Below the pieces are notes generated by a model. That model worked only from the letters and a program-made list of their open reading frames with translations, was not told where the DNA came from and did not search any database. A stretch of 10,316 nt of DNA, from contig JACMJP010000276.1 in NCBI GenBank assembly GCA_014380545.1, positions 1 to 10,316 of the forward strand. Reading direction: 5' to 3'. The translations under genes and the position numbers were made by a program. This document shows, one piece after another, positions 1-7,566 of this stretch (positions are counted from its first letter, which is position 1; each line of letters begins with the position of its first letter). The DNA is from Chitinophagales bacterium. GTDB lineage: Bacteria > Bacteroidota > Bacteroidia > Chitinophagales > BACL12.

Positions 1-1903
1 TGGGAATAGAAAAATAAAATGTTGCGCCTTCACCCGGTATTGATTCGGCCCATACTTTTCCACCGTGTTTACTTATAATTCTTTCAACAATTGCAAGACC
101 TACACCTGTGCCTTCAAATTCATTTTTATCGTGCAGGCGATGAAAAACACCAAATAACTTATGATAATATTTCATATCAAAGCCGGCACCGTTATCTTTT
201 ATTTTATAAATAATATCATCACCGTTATTTTCAGAAGTTATCTCAATGAAAGGTGTAGCTTTTTTAGCAGAATATTTTATAGCATTTGAAAGCAAATTTA
301 AAAACACCAATTTCATGAGCGATGCATCAGCCTGCAGATTATCAAGTTTACCCATCTTAACCAAAGCCTGATTTTTAATTGATCTGTTTATATCATGCAA
401 AGTATCTACTGCCAACTCATTCATATTTACGTTCGTTTTTTTAATCTCTTTTTTACCCAGCATGGAGAAAGCCAGGAGATCATCAATGAGAGTGCCCATA
501 TTAATGGCATTAGACTGAATTGACTGGAACAGCCGTTTTGCTTCTTCATCAAAAAGACCGGCATATTTGCTATCCAGTATTCTTGCATAGCCGTTTATTG
601 CCCTGAGTGGTGTACGCAGATCATGTGAAACTGTATATGTAAATGATTCAAGGTCTTTGTTTGCTTCCGTAAGCTGAAGAGTGCGTTCCTCCACTTTCAT
701 TTCAAGCCCCTCATTCAATTTTAAAATTTCCGCTTCCGCTTTTTTGCGTTCTGTAATATCAACAGACAGAATAAAAATTCCTTCAGGAAGAGGCTGAATA
801 CTAAGCTCAAACCATCCTTTGGAATTATCAGGAAATGTAAATTCGTTTTCCAGTCTGTGGGCAGTGCGTTCCTGCATACAACTTTTGTAAACCCGAAACG
901 TATCTGAGTTTTCAATACCGGGAAATATTTCCATCATAGTACTTCCTATCAGTTCTTCCTTCTTTTGTTTCGCCTGCTTTGCAAAAGAATCATTCACATA
1001 AATATATTTCCAGCCGAAATCAATTATTTGTGCACCTTCCAGCATATTATCCAATGTATTTCGCAATCGTTTTTCACTTAAAATAAGATTTTCCTGTACT
1101 TCTATATTTTCAGTTACATCCTGCAGTATAAGTATTACTTCCAATATTTCTCCTGATATACTTTTTAACGGGTAGAGCGTCATTATCATCCAGCGTTTCC
1201 TTCCGTCTTTTCCGGTAAGCGCCGGATCATATAAGTAGGGTTCGCTTTCTGTTATTTCCCCTTTAAAAGCATTTGTTACAACCTTTCCTAAAGGGGAACT
1301 AATAAGCTGTGTATCTTCAAGTATATTATACCCTTTTACATTTTCCCTTTTATCCTGCCACATAGTTTCCCAGGCAAGGTTCGCAGTAATATAATTTCCG
1401 TCTGTAGCATAGTTTACAACCGGGAAAGGAAATTGTTCAATAATAGAGCGGAAACGTTTTTCTTCAGCATATAATTTTTCTTCTGTTTTTTTGCGCTCAT
1501 CAATTTCATGAAAAAAAGCAAGTATGCGGTCTTTTCCTCCAATTGTTGCTTTTTTAAGATTTACTTCAAACCAATGATGAGAGCCATCCTTTTTTTTGCC
1601 TAGCCATTCAAAAAGTTGGGGTTCACCTTGTGCTGCCTGTTGAATATAATATATAGCAGCCTGCAGGCTATAATCGGGATGATCTGTTATAAGGTCTTCA
1701 GGATTGCTGTTTATTAGTTCTTCTTTTGTAAACCCTGTTATTTCGCTTGCTCTTTTGTTTACTTCAATTACTTTACCGGTTTCAATTTCATGCACATAAA
1801 TGGCATCGTTAGATTTATCAAATATTTCATGGTAGCTTTTTTCGTCTAAAAGAAAAACGCCTTCTTCATGTGCATAATCAGGTTGAAGATTCTTTTTCCC
1901 CAT
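1..1903 (-). CDS. Three-PAS-domain sensor histidine kinase, C-terminus cut by window edge
   Basis: A frame open from the ATG at 1901-1903 to the left window edge gives 634 residues with no stop. No membrane segment or signal peptide is visible, so this is a cytoplasmic kinase. Three PAS/PAC units lie at about residues 25-140, 150-265 and 275-388 (PAC ends such as DERKK near 136 and DITERKK near 383). A short charged coiled coil leads into a HisKA domain with acceptor His427 (VSHDLRTPLRAING). The HATPase_c domain has its N box at Asn540 (NLLSNAIKY), G1 box at 570-575 (DNGAGF) and G2 box at 598 onward (GTGVGLAIVERI). It ends ATFYFSIP, the usual final strand, so probably few residues are missing, though a fused receiver beyond the edge cannot be excluded. 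It would autophosphorylate on His and pass phosphate to an unseen regulator. The ligand is unknown; PAS domains can bind haem, flavin or small molecules, but no diagnostic residue was recognised. Confidence 0.93.
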   Translation of the reverse strand, partial: MGKKNLQPDYAHEEGVFLLDEKSYHEIFDKSNDAIYVHEIETGKVIEVNKRASEITGFTKEELINSNPEDLITDHPDYSLQAAIYYIQQAAQGEPQLFEWLGKKKDGSHHWFEVNLKKATIGGKDRILAFFHEIDERKKTEEKLYAEEKRFRSIIEQFPFPVVNYATDGNYITANLAWETMWQDKRENVKGYNILEDTQLISSPLGKVVTNAFKGEITESEPYLYDPALTGKDGRKRWMIMTLYPLKSISGEILEVILILQDVTENIEVQENLILSEKRLRNTLDNMLEGAQIIDFGWKYIYVNDSFAKQAKQKKEELIGSTMMEIFPGIENSDTFRVYKSCMQERTAHRLENEFTFPDNSKGWFELSIQPLPEGIFILSVDITERKKAEAEILKLNEGLEMKVEERTLQLTEANKDLESFTYTVSHDLRTPLRAINGYARILDSKYAGLFDEEAKRLFQSIQSNAINMGTLIDDLLAFSMLGKKEIKKTNVNMNELAVDTLHDINRSIKNQALVKMGKLDNLQADASLMKLVFLNLLSNAIKYSAKKATPFIEITSENNGDDIIYKIKDNGAGFDMKYYHKLFGVFHRLHDKNEFEGTGVGLAIVERIISKHGGKVWAESIPGEGATFYFSIP

Positions 1904-1928
1904 AACAGGTAATTTTTTAGAGTATATC

Positions 1929-1936
1929 CAAAAATA
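1929..1936 (-). promoter_or_regulatory. Possible Bacteroidota -7 box for the three-PAS kinase
   Basis: On the minus strand this reads TATTTTTG, fitting the TAnnTTTG -7 consensus of Bacteroidota, 25 bases before the kinase ATG. No convincing TTTG -33 element is seen at the usual distance, and such AT-rich words arise by chance, so the call is weak. Confidence 0.35.
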
Positions 1937-2117
1937 GTTAGTCCTTTAATTTACGGTAAAATAGAGTAAATGCATAATCCGCTAAACGGAAATATGCAAT
2001 TGATTCAAATGTATGGAAATATAAATTAATAAACTGCATGAGGGTAATGTGGGTTGTGGAAAACACTTTGCCGGTTTCTAAATGAAATAATTATAAATAT
2101 TAATTTGATTACTGTAT

Positions 2118-2195
2118 TTATTCCTGCTGAATGTGTTCTATTTCAACATCTGTGCGCAAGGCCAGTGTTACTTCTGTAGATTCTGGATCTAGCAT
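2118..2195 (-). CDS. Very short coding-like frame, possible gene remnant
   Basis: From the ATG at 2193-2195 the minus strand reads 25 residues beginning MLDPESTEVTLAL and ending HIQQE before a TAA at 2118-2120. The same frame is open upstream without a start as far as 2246 (about 42 codons in all). The composition (acidic, few rare residues, clean alternation of charged and aliphatic residues) looks more protein-like than the surrounding AT-rich DNA. It lies directly after the stop of the secreted-protein gene, in another frame. It could be the tail of a deleted gene, a real micropeptide, or chance. I recognise no family and see no promoter of its own. Confidence 0.2.
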   Translation of the reverse strand: MLDPESTEVTLALRTDVEIEHIQQE

Positions 2196-2238
2196 AGTAA
2201 ATGAGGAAATAAAATTTGCAGGGCTTTCTGCAATAAAA

Positions 2239-3117
2239 CTATTGCCTTACAAATCTCCCCGATAAACTCTCCTTATCTGAATTTTCTATGCTATAAAAAT
2301 AAATACCGCTTTGTAGTTGCGACACATTTAAGAGTACTTCATTTTGCCTTGTGGTAAAAGAAGTAGCCATTAATTTTCCTGCTGCATCATATAACTGCAG
2401 AGAGATGCCTTTGCTATTTTCCAAAGAAATATGCAGGATATTATTTGCAGGAACAGGATATGTATTTGCGCTGAAAAGATCGTCAACAGGAAGTAAACCG
2501 GTAGCTGTTTCAAGTGTAAGATCATCCACATAGAAATACAGGCAATTCCCGTCGGAAGCTATTTCACAAAATCCATCCACCGAAGAATACAATGCAATTA
2601 CCATGGTATCAGGCATCAGCTCATTATAATAATGTATGGGCAGTGTAAATGCAGTATATGTATCCGTTGGAGGTAATCTTAATTCAGCATAGCCAACGCT
2701 GTCTTTTATATTTAATTCAGCATTATATTTTCGTAAAGAAATAGCTATAACAGCAGAATCTGCATTTCCGTCATTGTTTCCATAAACATATTTATAATAT
2801 CCTTTTAAGTTAACCGGCCTGGTAGAAACCGGCACACCGCTATCATAAATAAAACCGGTTGGGAAACTAAATAATCCTGTATTATTGGCGCTGGTATATG
2901 CAAAACCTTCTACAAAATAATACCAGTTCCAGAGCACGATAGCATGCTCACCGGAAAAAGACTCATGTGTGTCTGCTGCACCAAATGCGCTGATAAACCA
3001 TTCATCAGGCATTGTATCTGCTTCAAAAAAATTCCAGGATTCAAATCCTGCATTCGGAATTTGTGCAAAAGCACCGAAATAAAAAAAGGAGAGAATAAAA
3101 AGGAGGAATGGCTTCAT
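2239..3117 (-). CDS. Secreted protein with type IX secretion C-terminal sorting domain
   Basis: The ATG at 3115-3117 gives 292 residues. An upstream in-frame TTG at 3136-3138 is possible, but it lies inside the predicted promoter box and would put seven residues before the signal peptide, so the ATG is preferred. Residues 1-18 (MKPFLLFILSFFYFGAFA, then Gln) form a typical signal peptide. The mature part begins IPNAGFESW and has the look of a beta-sandwich, carbohydrate-binding-like Bacteroidota exoprotein, ending near residue 200 in YFYVDDLTLE with two cysteines (about 184 and 192) that could form a disulfide. From about residue 219 comes a type A sorting domain: TYPVPANN, then LQLYDAAGKL, then LQSGIYFY and the terminal GRFVRQ. 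In this family the tail directs outer-membrane export by the type IX system and is cleaved. The substrate or binding role of the mature domain is not recognisable. It appears monocistronic. Confidence 0.88.
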   Translation of the reverse strand: MKPFLLFILSFFYFGAFAQIPNAGFESWNFFEADTMPDEWFISAFGAADTHESFSGEHAIVLWNWYYFVEGFAYTSANNTGLFSFPTGFIYDSGVPVSTRPVNLKGYYKYVYGNNDGNADSAVIAISLRKYNAELNIKDSVGYAELRLPPTDTYTAFTLPIHYYNELMPDTMVIALYSSVDGFCEIASDGNCLYFYVDDLTLETATGLLPVDDLFSANTYPVPANNILHISLENSKGISLQLYDAAGKLMATSFTTRQNEVLLNVSQLQSGIYFYSIENSDKESLSGRFVRQ

Positions 3118-3135
3118 ACAAATTAATTTATGTTT

Positions 3136-3143
3136 CAAATATA
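3136..3143 (-). promoter_or_regulatory. Bacteroidota -7 promoter box for the secreted-protein gene
   Basis: The minus strand reads TATATTTG, an exact TAnnTTTG match, 18 bases before the preferred ATG. Transcription would start near 3130 and leave a leader of about a dozen bases. It covers the alternative TTG start and so argues against it. No clear -33 element was found. Confidence 0.5.
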
Positions 3144-3214
3144 ATAGTATACCGAGCAGTTAAAAAGCATAATAATGTCATAAATTATTGTCTGAAACAC
3201 TACGGCATTAAAAG

Positions 3215-3228
3215 TCCTCACTTCAGGA
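3215..3228 (-). terminator. Weak terminator-like hairpin after the LytTR gene
   Basis: On the minus strand, about 10 bases past the regulator's stop, TCCT and AGGA can pair around a six-base loop and are followed by CTTTT. The stem is only four pairs, so this is a weak candidate intrinsic terminator placed where one would be expected. Confidence 0.25.
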
Positions 3229-3238
3229 GAAATTAATA

Positions 3239-4015
3239 TTATCTCCCCATCCAATTCTTAAACTCGGTTACTTTTTCACGGCTCACTAATGCATCTTTAT
3301 CAACCGGGGGATTTAAACGAAGAATTAACCTGTTGCCGAAATAATCACTTATCTGGTCTATGCTTTTTGGTGAAACAAGAAATGCCCTGTTGATTCTGAA
3401 ATACTCATCAGGAGAGATCATTTTTTCAATTTCATCCATTGTGTAATCCACAATAAATTTTTTGTTATCATGTGTCTTAAAAAAATTCAGCCTGTCGTCA
3501 CTGTAGAAATAAGCGATATCATCCACTTCAATAGAAATGAGTTTTTGAATATGTTTTACAAGGAACCGCTTGCGGTAATCTTTGCTTTGCAGTTTTGATT
3601 GTAATTCTTTTACAAGGCTACTCATATTTAAACCGCCTTCCTCCTCTTTGTTATATACTTTTTTAAGGCTCCTGAATTTTGTAAGCGCTGCTTCCATATC
3701 TTCCTTCTGAATTGGCTTTAATAAATAATCAACGCTGTTTACTTTAAAAGCCTTTAATGCATATTCATCATAACTTGTTGTGAAAATTACAGGGCTTTTT
3801 ACTTCTATCAAATTAAATATTTCAAAACTTTGCCCATCACATAATTCAATATCCATTAATATAAGATCGGGTTGCGGGTTTCCTTGCAGCCATTCTACTG
3901 ATGAGGAAATACTATCTGCAGTACCGGCGATTTGTATATCAGGATCAATTGTGAGCAATGTTTTCAGTAATTTTTTTACTGCAAGCTCTTCATCTTCTAC
4001 AATAAATATATTCAT
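3239..4015 (-). CDS. LytTR-family response regulator
   Basis: The gene encodes 258 residues, the normal size for a receiver plus LytTR protein. The receiver domain (about 1-118) has the acidic pocket E7/D8, acceptor Asp55 (LILMD), Thr79/Thr80 (FTTSYD) and Lys100 (LLKP), so all phosphorylation residues are present. A charged linker (about 120-148) leads to a LytTR DNA-binding domain (about 150-256) with FLVKHIQKLISIEVDDIAYF, FRINRAFLVSP and a final VSREKVTEFKNWM. In this family phosphorylation promotes dimerisation and binding to paired imperfect repeats in target promoters. It lies 124 bp downstream of two LytS-type kinase genes on the same strand, which are its obvious cognate partners. The gap and a palindrome in it leave room for separate transcription. 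Targets are not identifiable; the divergent MscS gene is one candidate, by position only. Confidence 0.93.
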   Translation of the reverse strand: MNIFIVEDEELAVKKLLKTLLTIDPDIQIAGTADSISSSVEWLQGNPQPDLILMDIELCDGQSFEIFNLIEVKSPVIFTTSYDEYALKAFKVNSVDYLLKPIQKEDMEAALTKFRSLKKVYNKEEEGGLNMSSLVKELQSKLQSKDYRKRFLVKHIQKLISIEVDDIAYFYSDDRLNFFKTHDNKKFIVDYTMDEIEKMISPDEYFRINRAFLVSPKSIDQISDYFGNRLILRLNPPVDKDALVSREKVTEFKNWMGR

Positions 4016-4064
4016 AGAGCGGTTTTTTAATTATTTAATAAAAGTAGATCGGGTTTGCGTTTTT

Positions 4065-4079
4065 ATAAAACTGTTTTAT
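4065..4079. repeat. 15-bp AT-rich palindrome between kinase and regulator genes
   Basis: ATAAAAC and GTTTTAT form perfect 7-base inverted arms around a single T. It sits 50-64 bases upstream of the regulator ATG, inside the 124-base gap. It could be an operator for the regulator or a weak processing or termination hairpin; such AT palindromes also arise by chance. Confidence 0.3.
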
Positions 4080-4139
4080 TATGAATTGAACATATTGTTT
4101 TCTTAATTGTGGTTTCTGCTGATGAATTGTTTTGCTCAT

Positions 4140-5171
4140 TTAAGCAATCAACGGAAGGGATACAACAAATTTGTCTTTTTCCTCTTTAACGACTACATCA
4201 TTTCTGTTCAATAACTTATATTTCTCCCTGATATTTGCTAAACCAATTCCGGTGGATTCGCCTTTGCTTAATTTTTTATTTAAATTATTTTCAACTGTTA
4301 AATACCCTTTTCCGTTTGTTGAAATATTGATCTGTATCGGATCCTGTTTGCTGATAATATTGTGTTTTACTGCATTCTCTACAAGTAACTGTAAACTCAA
4401 AGAAGGTAAAACATATTCTTTATAAGCAGCATTTACATCAACAGCTAATTCAACCCCCTGACCATGCCTTGTTTTAATTAATTTAAAATAAGATTTTATA
4501 AAATTGAGTTCCTGTTCAACAGTGCTCATGCCGCTTTCATTATTGCGAAGAAGATATCTGTAAACTTTACTTAACTCATCCAGGAATTTTTCTGCCTGTT
4601 CTTTATCTTCTGTAATTAAAGATGAAAGTGTATTAAAACAATTAAATAAAAAATGCGGGTTTACTTTTTGTTTCAGGTTATCAAATTCCTGCTGTAACTG
4701 CATTTGATCTATCATTTCTTTTTCAGCAGCAGTCTCTTTGTATTTATCTAATATATAAACTACCTCCCACAGGGTTTGAAAAATAATATTAACAGATAAA
4801 CCCACCAGGTAACCGTATTTAAGATCATTTTCTCCAATACTGTATCCTAAAATATGAAACCAATCGTACACAAAAAATATCAACAGTATAGAAGGTGTCA
4901 TTACAATGAAATTCACAAGCGATTTATAGAGTACCCGCTTATTTGTATGATCAAGTCCGGGAAATTTTCCCTGGAAATAATGATCATAAGAAACATGTGA
5001 GCGCCAGGAAAAATAGCCGATTAAATAAATAAGAGGATATGTTGCAAGCCATGGTTTCCAGTCATGGAATATCCTGTCTTCATAAAGAATATAGCTTAAC
5101 GCAAAAGTGATGAAAGGCATAGATAACCAAAAGCCGATGACCTGAAACCTCTGTGGTTTTGCAAATTTCAT
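4140..5171 (-). CDS. LytS-type membrane sensor histidine kinase, intact catalytic domain
   Basis: The product has 343 residues. The N-terminal half has about four membrane segments (roughly 11-30, 41-56, 82-102 and 121-141), followed by a charged helix (about 142-168). The His_kinase domain carries NPHFLFNCFN with acceptor His173. The ATPase domain keeps the N box VENAVKHN (Asn266, His270, Asn271), the VENN segment (293-296) and the glycine box TGIGLANI (308-315), so it should bind ATP and autophosphorylate. The input region has no recognised ligand domain; membrane-state or cell-envelope signals are plausible but inferred. Its ATG overlaps the stop of the upstream kinase gene by four bases (ATGA), so the two are translationally coupled. 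The LytTR regulator follows. Confidence 0.92.
   Translation of the reverse strand: MKFAKPQRFQVIGFWLSMPFITFALSYILYEDRIFHDWKPWLATYPLIYLIGYFSWRSHVSYDHYFQGKFPGLDHTNKRVLYKSLVNFIVMTPSILLIFFVYDWFHILGYSIGENDLKYGYLVGLSVNIIFQTLWEVVYILDKYKETAAEKEMIDQMQLQQEFDNLKQKVNPHFLFNCFNTLSSLITEDKEQAEKFLDELSKVYRYLLRNNESGMSTVEQELNFIKSYFKLIKTRHGQGVELAVDVNAAYKEYVLPSLSLQLLVENAVKHNIISKQDPIQINISTNGKGYLTVENNLNKKLSKGESTGIGLANIREKYKLLNRNDVVVKEEKDKFVVSLPLIA
4624..4661 (-). repeat. 38-bp exact direct repeat, copy 1, over the kinase acceptor motif
   Basis: This segment is identical base for base with 5673-5710 and encodes the NPHFLFNCFNTLS region of the intact kinase. The flanking DNA of the two genes is clearly diverged, including at synonymous sites. 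Confidence 0.9.
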
Positions 5172-6220
5172 AGTGCGAATTCCCTTTTATCGAACAATGG
5201 TAAAATAATTATCCGCTCCTCTTTTTTATCAAGGATATTTACAGCCCGTGTATTTAGTAATTTATATTTCTTCAATAAATTATCAAGCCCTTCATCAATA
5301 TCTAAATTTTTTACAATAATTTTTTCATGCAATGTATGTGTGATAATTAAACCGTTTTCCGGATCATATTCAATATGTATTGTAAGCGGTTCTTTTTTAC
5401 TCAGTGCATTTGAATAGATGATGTTTTCAAGAATTACCTGCATGCTGAGCGGAGGAATAAATTTATGTAGTACCTCTTTACCGAGTTCAACAGAAGTTTT
5501 TATTGCATTGCCAAACCTTGCCTTTGCCAGGTATAAATAAGATTGTGTAAATTTTATTTCATCAATGATGGGTACTAAAAATTCATCATCACCCCGCAAT
5601 AAATATCTGTGCACTTTCGTCATTTCATCTAAAAACTTTTCGGCACCTTCTTCATCTTCATGTATCAACCCGGAAAGTGTATTAAAACAATTAAATAAAA
5701 AATGCGGGTTGATCTGTCCTTTCAATCCTAATAACCTGCTGCGCTGATAGGCATTTGTTAACTTCTCATTTTCTGCCAGTGAATTTTTCCATTTTTCCCA
5801 GTTTGCTATTCCTTCGTTTATGAAAGTAATTACTGTACTCATCATACAGGCATATAAAACAGTCCACCAAAGCATATTAAACTGCGGAACGCATTTTACT
5901 ATTCGGGTATGTTCATACAGGTAAAATGCCCCACTGATTGCACCCGCATTCATCAGGTAAAAAACCGGGAGCATTAAATAAATGCGTTTAAAAAGATCTC
6001 CATCGGCGGGAAATTTTTTCTGGATAATGACAGCCACAATTCCGAAAATGCTGTAAACAATAAAAAAATAAATGAGAGAAGATAAAAATATGCTGAAAAA
6101 AACAGATGCGGAATTAAAGATACAGCTGCCAAAGATGATCAGGTTCATGAAAAAGATATAGGGCACAACAACCCAAAAAAATACAAGCGGCTCTTTTTTG
6201 CTATAACGCTTCATTGCCAT
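5168..6220 (-). CDS. LytS-type membrane histidine kinase with degenerate ATPase domain
   Basis: The product has 350 residues; starts at 6220 (MAM) or 6214 (MKRYS) are both possible. Four or more membrane segments lie in the first 135 residues (about 13-33, 40-66, 79-101 and 116-134). Acceptor His173 is in NPHFLFNCFN and lines up without gaps with the partner kinase. The ATPase domain is eroded: the N box reads LENIIYSN (Asn266 and Asn271 kept, the His lost), the partner's VENN is ITHT (293-296), and GIGL (309-312) is DEGL, with the first glycine lost. The fold seems preserved, since KYKLLN aligns and the final strand is hydrophobic. The likely role is a pseudokinase or phospho-acceptor partner of the downstream kinase, with which it overlaps by four bases. 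That role is inference; weak ATP binding cannot be excluded from sequence. Confidence 0.9.
   Translation of the reverse strand: MAMKRYSKKEPLVFFWVVVPYIFFMNLIIFGSCIFNSASVFFSIFLSSLIYFFIVYSIFGIVAVIIQKKFPADGDLFKRIYLMLPVFYLMNAGAISGAFYLYEHTRIVKCVPQFNMLWWTVLYACMMSTVITFINEGIANWEKWKNSLAENEKLTNAYQRSRLLGLKGQINPHFLFNCFNTLSGLIHEDEEGAEKFLDEMTKVHRYLLRGDDEFLVPIIDEIKFTQSYLYLAKARFGNAIKTSVELGKEVLHKFIPPLSMQVILENIIYSNALSKKEPLTIHIEYDPENGLIITHTLHEKIIVKNLDIDEGLDNLLKKYKLLNTRAVNILDKKEERIIILPLFDKREFAL
5673..5710 (-). repeat. 38-bp exact direct repeat, copy 2, over the kinase acceptor motif
   Basis: This is the second copy of the segment at 4624-4661, 1049 bases away, in the same frame and at the same residue positions of the degenerate kinase. 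Confidence 0.9.
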
Positions 6221-6468
6221 TGCCCGAAGGTATTAAAAGTGTTTCTTACAAGTTGCTTCAAAAGGTTAGATTGTATAAATACTGTATGAATTGAGGAAAA
6301 TGCCGGATGAATTGTTTTTACCCCTATAATGCTATCTCTTTAATTAATATCGTCATTTTACTGAAACATTCCATTCCCAGTAAGGGAAATAATTCTCCCA
6401 ATATTAAAAAATACTGGCAATATTTATATGAATTATCATTAGGACTCTTTTTTGCTTTTTGTGATGTA

Positions 6469-7485
6469 ATGGATACAAAGAAGCCGCAGAAAAAATATAG
6501 ATCACTACGAAAAATAGATCCCGAAAAAAAAGAGACCGAAAGAAAATTCTGGTTGTGGAGTTATGTGATCATTGCCGTTATTTTTATTGCAGCATATTTT
6601 CTTTTAAAGCTGGATGTATTTAATGTATTCGGCCATTATAAAGACATATTACAAAAAATATCACTGGGTGGTTTTATTTCTGTGGTAATTTTAGTAATAG
6701 CAAAATATCTTGAAATAATAATTATTAAACGTTCTCATGCTCCGGCCGACAGGTACAATCTTATCAGGCTTATTAAGCTATTGAGTGTGTTGCTTATTAT
6801 CATGGTTACTGTATCTTTCCTTTTTAAGAATTGGTATGCAGCAGCGGCTTCTCTCGGTATCATTTCATTAATATTAGGTTTCTCATTGCAAACTCCTATA
6901 TCATCTTTTATAGGATGGTTATATATAGTTATTCGTGCTCCCTTCCATGTTGGCGACAGAATACAGGTAAATGATTTTACAGGTGATGTAATTGAAATTA
7001 ATTACCTGGATACAACACTATGGGAATTTGCCGGGGATTATTTAACGAATGATCTGCCAAGCGGAAGATTGATCCATTTTCCGAATAGCCTGGTGTTTGC
7101 GGCTGCGGTGTTTAATTATTCATGGCAAAAATTTCCTTATATCTGGAATGAGATCCCATTTCATATCGCCTATGAAAGTGATCTTGAATATGTGAGTAAA
7201 ACAATAAGAGATGTAGCTCAAAAAGAATTGGGTGCGGAAATGGCAGAAAAGATAAAAAAATATAAAGCGCTATTGGAACAAACACCAATTGATGAAATTG
7301 AAATAAAAGAATACCCTTATGTTGCTTTTAGAATAAATACGAATACATGGGTTGAAGTAATACTTACCTATTTAATAGAACCTAAACAAGCCGCAGCCAT
7401 TCGCACTACCCTCATTAAAAACATAATTGTTGAGTTATTAAAACAACCTGATAAGGTTATGTTCCCGAAAAGTAATGCGAGATAA
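6469..7485 (+). CDS. MscS-family mechanosensitive channel protein
   Basis: The start at 6469 gives 338 residues. An in-frame ATG at 6307 would add 54 residues, but that stretch is AT-rich, low in quality and not typical of the family, so 6469 is preferred. A basic N-terminal tail (about 1-26) precedes three membrane segments (about 29-46, 64-86 and 100-119) and the pore helix region, AAAASLGIISLILGFSLQ (about 124-141), then SSFIGWLYIVIRAPFHVGDRI, the standard MscS pore-to-beta-domain junction. The soluble cytoplasmic part runs to residue 338. Family members open on membrane tension and release solutes under hypo-osmotic stress; ion selectivity and gating here are unknown. It is divergent from the two-kinase cluster across a shared intergenic region, so coordinated control is possible but unproven. 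No clear promoter box was found before it. Confidence 0.9.
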   Translation: MDTKKPQKKYRSLRKIDPEKKETERKFWLWSYVIIAVIFIAAYFLLKLDVFNVFGHYKDILQKISLGGFISVVILVIAKYLEIIIIKRSHAPADRYNLIRLIKLLSVLLIIMVTVSFLFKNWYAAAASLGIISLILGFSLQTPISSFIGWLYIVIRAPFHVGDRIQVNDFTGDVIEINYLDTTLWEFAGDYLTNDLPSGRLIHFPNSLVFAAAVFNYSWQKFPYIWNEIPFHIAYESDLEYVSKTIRDVAQKELGAEMAEKIKKYKALLEQTPIDEIEIKEYPYVAFRINTNTWVEVILTYLIEPKQAAAIRTTLIKNIIVELLKQPDKVMFPKSNAR

Positions 7486-7566
7486 TAACATTTAGTTAAT
7501 CATAAATAACTTTAACTATACACTCATCTTTTTATTAAATTCATCAGACTCAAATTTGCCGAACTC

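Larger units (their letters stand above)
1904..2238. other. 335-base intergenic gap with no full-length gene
   Basis: This stretch separates the secreted-protein gene from the kinase gene; both read leftward. It holds the candidate -7 box near 1929-1936 and a short minus-strand coding-like frame at 2118-2246, listed separately. The part from about 1940 to 2117 is AT-rich, and I see no gene, tRNA or strong hairpin in it. Confidence 0.6.

Noticed and set aside
721..915. Minus-strand 64-residue frame inside the three-PAS kinase
   Set aside because: It lies in another frame of a continuous kinase coding region with intact PAS motifs, so it is a shadow.
3780..4106. Plus-strand 108-residue frame opposite the LytTR gene
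   Set aside because: It is antisense to the receiver domain, has Ser/Ile-rich shadow composition and no motif.
6325..6330. TATAAT word upstream of the channel gene
   Set aside because: It resembles a proteobacterial -10 box, but no -35 lies at proper spacing and Bacteroidota promoters use TAnnTTTG, so it was not called.
6307..6468. N-terminal extension of the MscS protein from an upstream in-frame ATG
   Set aside because: The extra 54 residues are of low quality, precede the normal basic tail and first membrane segment, and overlap the shared promoter region; the ATG at 6469 gives a typical family N-terminus.
7493..7518. TAGTTAA/TTAACTA inverted repeat with a 12-base loop after the MscS gene
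   Set aside because: The stem is entirely weak pairs apart from one and the loop is long, so it would not make a convincing terminator.
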